A stretch of DNA of 64,000 bases from Kluyvera intermedia (GTDB lineage Bacteria > Pseudomonadota > Gammaproteobacteria > Enterobacterales > Enterobacteriaceae), in assembly GCF_034424175.1 (NCBI RefSeq), contig NZ_CP139986.1, forward strand, positions 3,472,001-3,536,000, given 5' to 3'. The notes under the pieces are model-generated. The model searched no databases and had not been told where the DNA came from. It saw nothing but the letters and a program-made list of their open reading frames with translations. Position 1 is the first letter of the stretch, and each line of letters opens with the position of its first letter. Positions 8,446 to 15,388 of this stretch are shown here, in pieces. The position numbers were made by a program, and so were the translations under genes.

Positions 8446-8473
8446 TGGCATCCACCCCACATTCTATGTGAGG
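8446..8473 (-). ncRNA. Putative reRNA/omegaRNA terminal hairpin at tnpB right end
   Basis: On the minus strand CCTCACAT (8473-8466) and ATGTGGGG (8462-8455) pair over 8 bp around a 3-nt loop, and the hairpin contains the tnpB stop codon. It is followed by TGGATGCCAA. IS605-group right ends usually show a hairpin just after tnpB, followed by a GGATGTCA-like end and then the guide. The full RNA start cannot be read; only its probable 3' scaffold is listed. Guide sequence would begin near 8445 and run into the cysS upstream DNA. Confidence 0.4.
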
Positions 8474-9552
8474 TTTCCTGCACCCAGACGGCAATGCCCT
8501 GCCGCAAGAATATTCTTCGCCGCATTAATGTCGCGGTCATGTATTGCTCCGCACTCAACACAAGTCCATTCTCTTATTCGCAAACCTGCCCTACCTTTCG
8601 GACTGTTGACAGAAATAGCACCGCAACACGAACACGTTTGGGTGGAGTACCTTTCACTGACAATATCAAACACGACTGACCGCGCGATCGCCTTATATTT
8701 CAATTGTGTTTTCAACATTGTCCAACTTGCATCTAAAACACTTTTAGCAAGCTTGGTTTGAATCAATGCCTTACTACTTATATCACCAACAAATATCGCC
8801 ACGTATTGGTTAACCAGACCCGTAGTGTATTTATGTAGACTATCCTTTCTACGATTTTTAATTTTTGCATGAATGTTTTTAATGCGATATTTTTTTCGAG
8901 CCCTTTGCGCTTTTCTTAACACCGGCTCAAGACTGCGATAAAAGTGTCCAACCTCAAGCCTTCCACCCTCTGAATCTGTCGCCGTAGCCTTCAGACCTAA
9001 ATCAATCCCTAGCGCACGAGTTCCTGGTGAGATCGAAGTCGATATTTCTACAAAAATATTAAAATACCAACGCCCGCGACTATCCTCAGCAAAACTACCA
9101 GCACGAAATATATAATTTTCAAGATGATAGCTATCCCACACCTTAAATAAATGCCCTGCAAATAATACACATCCATCACGCCATTGCGCTGCTCGTGATT
9201 TAAAAGGAACCCAACCTAAAGAACGCCTCACGCCATGACTTTTGCGCCATCTTAAACGAGGTCGCTTAGATTGTTGGCGAGCCTTGCTATGATAGGAAAT
9301 AACCTCCTGCACGGTTGACGAACCAATTATCCATCCCCGTTTTCGCTGAATGCCCGCAGTCATTTTTCGCACATCAAAAGCCGATAGCCACTGAGGTTTC
9401 TGCGCACCGAACTCCCCTGCGTTAGAATATGCAGCGCAGGTTATTTCATTTGTCAGATTAAAGATGGCATTCACTTCACTTGCCATTTTCCGTAGCAAGC
9501 CTGCATGACAATCCTTTACCCGGACAGAAAGTGTTCTGATATGTGTGCTCAT
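8464..9552 (-). CDS. Lone TnpB-type RNA-guided nuclease of the IS200/IS605 group
   Basis: Full-length TnpB-like protein of 362 residues with no tnpA nearby. RuvC-I Asp is D184 in LGIDLGL; a conserved central helix KLAKSVLDASW follows. Zinc-ribbon cysteines C307, C310, C331 and C334 (TCSCCG, TCVECG) and RuvC-III DRDINAAKN (D339-D341) are intact. The usual RuvC-II Glu (xxEDL) is replaced: FVGDIS, Gly256. A Glu at 300 (VSERYSTQTC) could replace it. I chose ATG 9552; the frame is open 18 codons upstream, but a LexA-like box ends at this ATG. GC content is below its neighbours. In E. coli cysS and ppiB face away from each other with no gene between, so this is an insertion. Confidence 0.88.
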   Translation of the reverse strand: MSTHIRTLSVRVKDCHAGLLRKMASEVNAIFNLTNEITCAAYSNAGEFGAQKPQWLSAFDVRKMTAGIQRKRGWIIGSSTVQEVISYHSKARQQSKRPRLRWRKSHGVRRSLGWVPFKSRAAQWRDGCVLFAGHLFKVWDSYHLENYIFRAGSFAEDSRGRWYFNIFVEISTSISPGTRALGIDLGLKATATDSEGGRLEVGHFYRSLEPVLRKAQRARKKYRIKNIHAKIKNRRKDSLHKYTTGLVNQYVAIFVGDISSKALIQTKLAKSVLDASWTMLKTQLKYKAIARSVVFDIVSERYSTQTCSCCGAISVNSPKGRAGLRIREWTCVECGAIHDRDINAAKNILAAGHCRLGAGNLT

Positions 9553-9571
9553 ACTGTGTATATACACAGTC
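9552..9571. promoter_or_regulatory. LexA (SOS) box at tnpB start
   Basis: CTGT (9554-9557), eight bases GTATATAC, and ACAG (9566-9569) give the LexA core with an 18-bp perfect palindrome from A9553 to T9570. Compared with the E. coli consensus, 17 of 20 positions agree. It ends at the chosen tnpB ATG; a TTGACT overlaps it on the minus strand. It is about 190 bases from ppiB, so tnpB is the likelier target. Confidence 0.65.
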
Positions 9572-9744
9572 AAGGGAAATATAAGATTGACCAACATCAA
9601 TGACAATGCATAACGCCGCCTGGCCTCTTTGCAATAGCGCAGGAAAGGCTTAGTGATCGATGTGCACGGTTATGCTATAACAGGCACCTATATGCCGCTA
9701 AATTGCGGGCTAAAGCACCATACTAAACGGAACAGGATGCAGAA

Positions 9745-10239
9745 ATGGTTACTTTCCACACTAATCACGGCGATATCGTCATCAAAACGTTCGACGATAA
9801 AGCGCCGGAAACAGTTAAAAACTTCCTGGACTACTGCCGCGAAGGTTTCTACAACAACACAATTTTCCACCGTGTTATTAATGGCTTCATGATTCAGGGC
9901 GGCGGTTTTGAGCCTGGCATGAACCAGAAAGAAACCAAAGAAGCCATCAAAAACGAAGCGAACAACGGTCTGAAAAACACCCGTGGTACGCTGGCAATGG
10001 CGCGTACCCAGGCTCCACACTCAGCGACTGCACAGTTCTTCATCAACGTTGCAGACAACGACTTCCTGAACTTCTCCGGTGAGAACCTGCAGGGCTGGGG
10101 TTATTGCGTATTCGCAGAAGTGGTTGAAGGTATGGACGTTGTTGAGAAGATCAAAGGCGTTTCTACTGGCCGTAGCGGTATGCACCAGGACGTTCCAAAA
10201 GAAGACGTTATCATTACAAGCGTGACCGTTAGCGAGTAA
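9745..10239 (+). CDS. ppiB: Cytosolic peptidyl-prolyl cis-trans isomerase B
   Basis: Cyclophilin of 164 residues, the E. coli PpiB length, with no signal peptide. It speeds proline isomerisation in folding proteins. Active-site motifs: FHRVINGFMIQGG (about 42-54), AMARTQAPHSATAQFFIN (about 85-102) and FAEVVEGMDVV. It ends right before the GTG of lpxH with only three bases between, so the two are cotranscribed. A TATGCT/TATAAC cluster (near 9672-9680) is a likely -10 region. Confidence 0.97.
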   Translation: MVTFHTNHGDIVIKTFDDKAPETVKNFLDYCREGFYNNTIFHRVINGFMIQGGGFEPGMNQKETKEAIKNEANNGLKNTRGTLAMARTQAPHSATAQFFINVADNDFLNFSGENLQGWGYCVFAEVVEGMDVVEKIKGVSTGRSGMHQDVPKEDVIITSVTVSE

Positions 10240-10242
10240 TTG

Positions 10243-10965
10243 GTGGCGACACTCTTTATTGCAGACCTGCATCTGCAAACAGAAGAACCGGCGATTACCG
10301 CCGGTTTTCTGCGTTTTTTACACGGTGAAGCCCGCAGCGCCGATGCGCTGTATATCTTAGGCGACCTGTTTGAAGCCTGGATTGGCGACGACGACCCTAA
10401 CCCGCTGCACCGTGAAATTGCCTGTGCTATCAAATCATTGGCTGATTCCGGCGTCCCCTGCTACTTCATTCATGGCAACCGGGATTTCCTTATCGGCAAG
10501 CGTTTTGCGACCGAAAGCGGCATGCAATTGCTGCCTGAAGAGAAAGTGCTCGATCTCTACGGCCGCCGGGTGCTGATTATGCACGGCGACACGCTTTGCA
10601 CCGACGACCCCGGTTATCTGGCGTTTCGTGCCAAAGTTCATACGCCGTGGATCCAGAAATTATTCCTGGCCTTACCGCTATTTATCCGCCGCCGCATTGC
10701 ACAGAAGATGCGTGACGACAGCAAAGCCGCCAACAGCAGTAAGTCGATGGAGATTATGGACGTCAACGCACAGGCCGTAGTTGAGGTCATGGAAAAACAT
10801 CATGTGCAGTGGCTGATTCATGGGCATACCCATCGCCCGGATACCCATACGCTCGATGCCAACGGCGAAACCGCACATCGTGTGGTACTGGGCGCCTGGC
10901 ACACGCAAGGCTCGATGGTAAAAGTCAGCGTCGACGACGTCGAACTTATCCCCTTCCCGTTTTAA
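10243..10965 (+). CDS. lpxH: UDP-2,3-diacylglucosamine pyrophosphohydrolase
   Basis: LpxH removes UMP from UDP-2,3-diacylglucosamine to give lipid X, the fourth step of lipid A synthesis, at the inner face of the inner membrane. The 240 residues begin with GTG as in E. coli. The calcineurin-like metal sites are present: ADLHL (7-11), LGDLFEAWIGDD (about 39-50), HGNRDFLIG (about 78-86), MHGDTLC (about 112-118) and HGHTHRP (about 194-200). The start three bases after ppiB indicates translational coupling. Confidence 0.96.
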   Translation: MATLFIADLHLQTEEPAITAGFLRFLHGEARSADALYILGDLFEAWIGDDDPNPLHREIACAIKSLADSGVPCYFIHGNRDFLIGKRFATESGMQLLPEEKVLDLYGRRVLIMHGDTLCTDDPGYLAFRAKVHTPWIQKLFLALPLFIRRRIAQKMRDDSKAANSSKSMEIMDVNAQAVVEVMEKHHVQWLIHGHTHRPDTHTLDANGETAHRVVLGAWHTQGSMVKVSVDDVELIPFPF

Positions 10966-10996
10966 TATCTCCGCCCAATAAGAACATTCTCTCTCT

Positions 10997-11034
10997 ACGC
11001 AACCGTTTTCCTTGCCCATTTTACATGTTATTCT
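10997..11034 (+). promoter_or_regulatory. purEK promoter with PurR operator
   Basis: ACGCAACCGTTTTCCT (10997-11012) fits the PurR operator pattern and nearly equals the E. coli purE operator. A -10-like TATTCT is at 11029-11034, so the operator covers the -35 area. PurR with hypoxanthine or guanine should repress. Confidence 0.8.
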
Positions 11035-11083
11035 CTGTGACCTCTAAGTCGTGTGCAGCACACCCACAGGAGTTTTCAGACGC

Positions 11084-11593
11084 ATGTCTTCGCGCAATAA
11101 TCCGGTACGTATCGCCATCGTGATGGGGTCCAAAAGCGACTGGGCTACCATGCAGTTCACCGCAGAAATCCTCGATATTCTGAACGTTCCTCACCATGTT
11201 GAAGTGGTTTCCGCCCACCGCACCCCCGATAAACTGTTTAGCTTCGCCGAAGAAGCAGAGAGTAACGGTTATCAGGTGATTATTGCCGGTGCCGGTGGTG
11301 CTGCGCATTTACCCGGAATGATTGCAGCCAAAACTCTGGTGCCCGTGCTGGGTGTACCGGTACAAAGCGCAGCGTTAAGCGGCGTCGATAGCCTTTACTC
11401 CATCGTCCAGATGCCGCGTGGTATTCCGGTTGGCACGCTGGCAATTGGTAAAGCGGGCGCAGCCAACGCCGCCCTGCTCGCCGCACAGATCCTGGCGCAG
11501 CACGACACTGAACTGCACCAGCGCCTGCAAGAGTGGCGTCGCGTACAAACGGATGAAGTGCTGGAGAATCCAGACCCACGAGGTGCGGCATGA
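11084..11593 (+). CDS. purE: N5-carboxyaminoimidazole ribonucleotide mutase
   Basis: Catalytic subunit of AIR carboxylation, converting N5-CAIR to CAIR in purine synthesis. It has 169 residues like E. coli PurE. The substrate loops are GSKSDW (about 16-21), SAHRTPD (about 43-49) and AGAGGAAHLPGM (about 72-83). The start MSSRNNP is preceded by CAGGAG; the frame is open 11 codons further up. It overlaps purK by the ATGA pattern. Confidence 0.97.
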   Translation: MSSRNNPVRIAIVMGSKSDWATMQFTAEILDILNVPHHVEVVSAHRTPDKLFSFAEEAESNGYQVIIAGAGGAAHLPGMIAAKTLVPVLGVPVQSAALSGVDSLYSIVQMPRGIPVGTLAIGKAGAANAALLAAQILAQHDTELHQRLQEWRRVQTDEVLENPDPRGAA

Positions 11594-12657
11594 AGCAGGT
11601 CTGCGTATTGGGTAATGGTCAGCTAGGCCGAATGTTACGCCAGGCCGGTGAACCACTGGGTATTGCCGTCTGGCCTGTTGGCCTGGAAGCCGACCCGGCT
11701 GCGGTGCCGTTCCAGCAAAGCGTGATTACCGCCGAGATTGAACGCTGGCCGGAAACCGCATTAACCCGCGAGTTAGCGGAGCATAAGGCGTTCGTTAACC
11801 GTGACGTCTTCCCGATTATTGCCGACCGTCTGACGCAAAAACAGCTGTTCGATAAGCTCAACCTCGCGACCGCACCGTGGCAGTTGCTGGCGAGCGCCGA
11901 AGAGTGGCCTGCGGTCTTTGACCGTCTGGGTGAGCTGGCTATCGTCAAGCGCCGTACTGGCGGCTACGATGGTCGCGGCCAGTGGCGTCTGCGCAAAGAC
12001 GAAACGGCACAGTTACCGGACGACTGCTACGGCGAGTGTATTGTCGAGCAAGGGATTAACTTCTCTGGCGAAGTCTCGCTGGTCGGCGCACGTGCCCACG
12101 ATGGCAGCACCGTATTCTATCCGCTGACCCACAACCTGCATCAGGACGGGATTCTGCGCATGAGCGTGGCTTTCCCACAGGCTGATGCCGGGCAGCAAGC
12201 GCAGGCAGAAGCGATGCTTTCGGCGATTATGCAGGAGCTGAATTATGTTGGCGTGATGGCGATGGAGTGCTTTGTCACCCCAGCCGGACTGCTGATTAAC
12301 GAACTGGCACCGCGCGTTCATAACAGCGGTCACTGGACGCAAAACGGAGCGTCAATCAGTCAGTTCGAGCTACATCTGCGCGCGATTACCGACCTGCCGC
12401 TGCCACCACCGGTGGTGAATAACCCTTCAGTGATGATTAACCTGATTGGCACCGAGCTGAACTACAATTGGCTAAAACTGCCACTGGTGCACCTACACTG
12501 GTACGACAAAGAGGTTCGTGACGGTCGTAAAGTCGGTCACCTGAATCTCAATGACAGCGATACCGGCCGTCTCAGCGCCACGCTGGAAGCGCTGGTTCCT
12601 CTCTTGTCTACCGAGTACGCCAGCGGTATTGCCTGGGCGCAAGCGCGTCTGAAATAG
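11590..12657 (+). CDS. purK: N5-carboxyaminoimidazole ribonucleotide synthase
   Basis: ATP-grasp enzyme of 355 residues that makes N5-CAIR from AIR, bicarbonate and ATP, passing product to PurE. Visible parts: GNGQLGRMLRQAG at the N-terminus, the glycine loop RRTGGYDGRGQW (about 119-130), and the metal-binding LINELAPRVHNSGHWT (about 238-253). It overlaps purE by four bases, giving the usual purEK operon. Confidence 0.97.
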   Translation: MKQVCVLGNGQLGRMLRQAGEPLGIAVWPVGLEADPAAVPFQQSVITAEIERWPETALTRELAEHKAFVNRDVFPIIADRLTQKQLFDKLNLATAPWQLLASAEEWPAVFDRLGELAIVKRRTGGYDGRGQWRLRKDETAQLPDDCYGECIVEQGINFSGEVSLVGARAHDGSTVFYPLTHNLHQDGILRMSVAFPQADAGQQAQAEAMLSAIMQELNYVGVMAMECFVTPAGLLINELAPRVHNSGHWTQNGASISQFELHLRAITDLPLPPPVVNNPSVMINLIGTELNYNWLKLPLVHLHWYDKEVRDGRKVGHLNLNDSDTGRLSATLEALVPLLSTEYASGIAWAQARLK

Positions 12658-12667
12658 GCCATTAATG

Positions 12668-12694
12668 CCGGGGAAGAAACTTACGCTTCCCCGG
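12668..12694 (+). terminator. Hairpin after purK, possible terminator
   Basis: A 9-bp perfect stem CCGGGGAAG / CTTCCCCGG lies 10 bases after the purK stop. There is no T tract after it, so intrinsic termination is uncertain. Confidence 0.4.
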
Positions 12695-12764
12695 CCCCCT
12701 CTTCAAAGCGTAAAATCCTGTCATAACCGCAATACCCCCTGTAGATACATAGAAGGATTTCCCC

Positions 12765-13856
12765 ATGAATAATGGGACGGATTACTGCGCGATTCTGCGT
12801 GCAGAAACGCCCATCATTGACGTTCGCGCCCCCGTCGAATTTGCGCAAGGCGCGATGCCTGCCGCCGTCAATCTCCCGCTGATGAACGACGAAGAACGTG
12901 CCGCCGTCGGTACCTGCTACAAACGCGAAGGGGCAGACGCGGCGCTGGCGTTGGGGCATAAATTGGTTGCCGGCGAGACGCGTCAAAAACGCATTGATGC
13001 CTGGCTTGCCGCCTGCAAAGAGGCGCCGCAGGGCTATCTGTGTTGCGCGCGCGGCGGACAGCGCTCGCATATTACGCAGAGCTGGATCAAAGAACACGGT
13101 ATTGATTACCCGCTGATCGTCGGCGGCTACAAGGCGCTGCGTCAGGCGGCGATCCAGGCCACCGAGATGCTGGTGCGCCATCCGATCGTGTTGATCGGCG
13201 GCTGCACTGGCAACGGCAAAACACCGCTGGTGCGCGAACAATCACAGGGGATCGACCTCGAAGGGCTCGCCCACCACCGCGGATCGTCGTTTGGTCGTAC
13301 GCTGACGCCACAGTTTTCTCAGGCGACCTTTGAAAATCATCTGGCGACTGCGCTGCTGAAAGGCGCGCATCAGCAGGATCAGGTTCGCTGGGTGCTGGAA
13401 GATGAAGGCCATATGATCGGCGCTAACCATCTGCCGGAATGCCTGCGCGATCGGATGGCACAGTCACCGATCGCCGTCGTCGAAGATCCGTTTGAGCTGC
13501 GCATTGAACGCCTGCGAGAAGAGTATTTCACCCGCATGCATCACGATTTCATCGCCGCCTATGGTGAAGAGCTGGGCTGGCAGGAATACAGCGAGTATCT
13601 GCATCATGGGCTGTTTGCGATTCGCCGCCGTTTGGGGCTACAGCGCTTTGCGGAACTGACCGCCACGCTCGATAACGCGCTAGCTCAGCAACAATGCAGC
13701 GGCTCTACCGAAGCGCATTTTGCCTGGCTGGTGCCATTATTAAACGAATATTACGATCCGATGTACTGTTATCAGTTAGAGAAGAAAGCGGACAAGATTG
13801 TGTTTCGCGGGACGTCAGAAGCCGTGGTCGAGTGGCTGGCAGGCAATCAATTGTAG
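12765..13856 (+). CDS. selU: tRNA 2-selenouridine/geranyl-2-thiouridine synthase
   Basis: SelU (YbbB, MnmH) changes 2-thiouridine at the wobble base of some tRNAs to 2-selenouridine through a geranylated intermediate. The 363 residues contain an N-terminal rhodanese domain with catalytic Cys in CCARGGQRSH (about 87-96) and a P-loop domain with GGCTGNGKTPLV (about 144-155). Compared with my memory of E. coli SelU, the P-loop has Asn where that protein has Cys; the GxxxxGKT pattern is intact. An AAGGA ribosome site precedes the ATG. It stands alone after purK. Confidence 0.95.
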   Translation: MNNGTDYCAILRAETPIIDVRAPVEFAQGAMPAAVNLPLMNDEERAAVGTCYKREGADAALALGHKLVAGETRQKRIDAWLAACKEAPQGYLCCARGGQRSHITQSWIKEHGIDYPLIVGGYKALRQAAIQATEMLVRHPIVLIGGCTGNGKTPLVREQSQGIDLEGLAHHRGSSFGRTLTPQFSQATFENHLATALLKGAHQQDQVRWVLEDEGHMIGANHLPECLRDRMAQSPIAVVEDPFELRIERLREEYFTRMHHDFIAAYGEELGWQEYSEYLHHGLFAIRRRLGLQRFAELTATLDNALAQQQCSGSTEAHFAWLVPLLNEYYDPMYCYQLEKKADKIVFRGTSEAVVEWLAGNQL

Positions 13857-13915
13857 GTCGGATAAGGCGCGGCATCGCCATGCCTGATGGGCCGTCATGC
13901 TTATCGGGCCTAAGC
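13854..13915. repeat. REP element after selU
   Basis: GTAGGTCGGATAAGGCG, a CATCGCCATGCCTGATG middle part and CTTATCGGGCCTAAGC make a degenerate REP pair beginning inside the selU stop codon. Confidence 0.7.
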
Positions 13916-13934
13916 GTACCGTTAAACAAAAAGT

Positions 13935-13960
13935 AAGGGCGGCAAAAGCCGCCCTTTTTA
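13935..13960. terminator. Bidirectional terminator between selU and the porin
   Basis: AAGGGCGGC / GCCGCCCTT with loop AAAA is followed by T5 on the plus strand and by ACTTTTT on the minus strand, just after the porin stop. Confidence 0.85.
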
Positions 13961-13963
13961 CGA

Positions 13964-15106
13964 TTAGAAATCGTAACGCAGACGGACCAGGTTCATATCA
14001 CCCAGGTCGTCGGTGCTGGAGGTAAAGACGTGTTCGTAATCAACACGGAAACCATAATCCAGCTGGAAGCTGATACCCACGCCATTGTCGATGCGCTGGT
14101 AGTTGCGACCATTCACGTATTCAATACGGTCACCCATGAAGTATGGCTGAACAGATTTAAGCGCATACTGGCCAACCGGGATTTTGTAGCCCGCGAAGTA
14201 TTCCACACCCCATGCATCGCCCGCGAAATAGTCATTAACAGACGCTTTCTTGGTGGTCATGAAGTTCTGATACCAGCCGCCGCCAACAGAGAAGGTCCAG
14301 TTGTCTGGCGTCCAGCTCAATGCGGTACCGACGATGTTTTGATCGTAGGTTTTGCTGTCGTTGTTGTGGGTGGTGTTCATATCAGCACGGGTGTAGTTCC
14401 ATGCGGTACCCCAGGTCAGGTCGTCGGTGATATGGTAATCCACACCCAGTGAACCGCCGCCTTTACGTTTGTAAAGCAGGCCGTTATTCAGGTTTAGGTC
14501 ATCGCTGAACAAGTAAGAAGCGTAGAGATCAACATCGCCCACGGTTTTCTTATATTTCAGAGATTTACGGGTACGATAAGAACCATCGTAGTCGCCGTTG
14601 ATGCCGTTACCTGAAGCCTGACCAATCATGTCATAGTCCCAGATATCGGTTTTCACACCCACAACATCGTAGTAGATGCTGTTTTGTTGACCGAAGGTCA
14701 GCGTACCCCAGGTATCACTCTTCAGGCCGGTGTAAAGCATACGACGAGTCGTGTCGTTGGCGCCTTTAGCGTAGTGGTTATCCCAGTCGAATACCGCAGG
14801 AATGTTCACACCCAGCTCGTAGTAGCTGACCCAGCTAATATCATCGAACAGGTAGTAATCTGCTGCGAAACGGAAACGGGTGCCGCCGTCAAAACCGTTA
14901 CGCTTGTAACCGTTTTTACCGTCATTACCGTTCATGTTCTGGAACTGCGGACGAATACTGCCGCCCACGGTGAAGTTCAGACGGCTTAATGGGTTACCAG
15001 CCTGAGGATCCTGCTTAAGCAGGGTGATTTCAGCCTGGGATGCGAAAGACGTCAAAGCCACTGCAGCACCGATCGATAACGCCAGTGCTTTCATTTTTAT
15101 AGTCAT
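13964..15106 (-). CDS. General-porin-like outer membrane protein
   Basis: A 380-residue outer membrane beta-barrel. A signal peptide is clear (MTIKMKALAL, then hydrophobic, cut after ASQA). The mature part alternates polar and hydrophobic residues with many aromatics, and ends in LVRLRYDF with the terminal Phe that the BAM complex recognises. It is related to Gram-negative specific/general porins but is not OmpC or OmpF; I do not recognise a named homologue. AAGGAAAA precedes the start. K-12 has no porin between ybbB and ybbP (there rhsD lies nearby), so this is accessory. An AT-rich 150 bases upstream suggests its own regulated promoter. Confidence 0.83.
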   Translation of the reverse strand: MTIKMKALALSIGAAVALTSFASQAEITLLKQDPQAGNPLSRLNFTVGGSIRPQFQNMNGNDGKNGYKRNGFDGGTRFRFAADYYLFDDISWVSYYELGVNIPAVFDWDNHYAKGANDTTRRMLYTGLKSDTWGTLTFGQQNSIYYDVVGVKTDIWDYDMIGQASGNGINGDYDGSYRTRKSLKYKKTVGDVDLYASYLFSDDLNLNNGLLYKRKGGGSLGVDYHITDDLTWGTAWNYTRADMNTTHNNDSKTYDQNIVGTALSWTPDNWTFSVGGGWYQNFMTTKKASVNDYFAGDAWGVEYFAGYKIPVGQYALKSVQPYFMGDRIEYVNGRNYQRIDNGVGISFQLDYGFRVDYEHVFTSSTDDLGDMNLVRLRYDF

Positions 15107-15337
15107 TATTTTTCCTTGATAGATTGCGAGCCAACTATCTGGCTGACAAATATTATCGTTTATTAATAAATTCCACCTCGCTGATTTTTAATGAAACGTG
15201 CGATTTAGGTTTCCAGATTTACCCAATGGTGCCGTAAAAGAGACAAAGCGATGAAAGGATAGGCAATTTGACGAGACAGCAAAATGTTGCCGGCTTCACT
15301 GCGTGACGCCGGGGTGTGTCGTAATAACCCCTGGCGC

Positions 15338-15378
15338 CATTCCCGGGGTCGGCGTAAACGCCTCACCCGGGCTACAGA
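15338..15378. repeat. REP-like palindrome
   Basis: CCCGGGGTCGGCGTAAACGC and CTCACCCGGGCTACA resemble a single REP unit between the porin promoter and the ybbP stop. Another short inverted GCCGG/CCGGG pair lies at 15290-15313. Confidence 0.6.
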
Positions 15379-15388
15379 TTATGCAAAA

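Noticed and set aside
12681..13241. 186-codon frame opposite selU
   Set aside because: Antisense shadow in a GC-rich gene.
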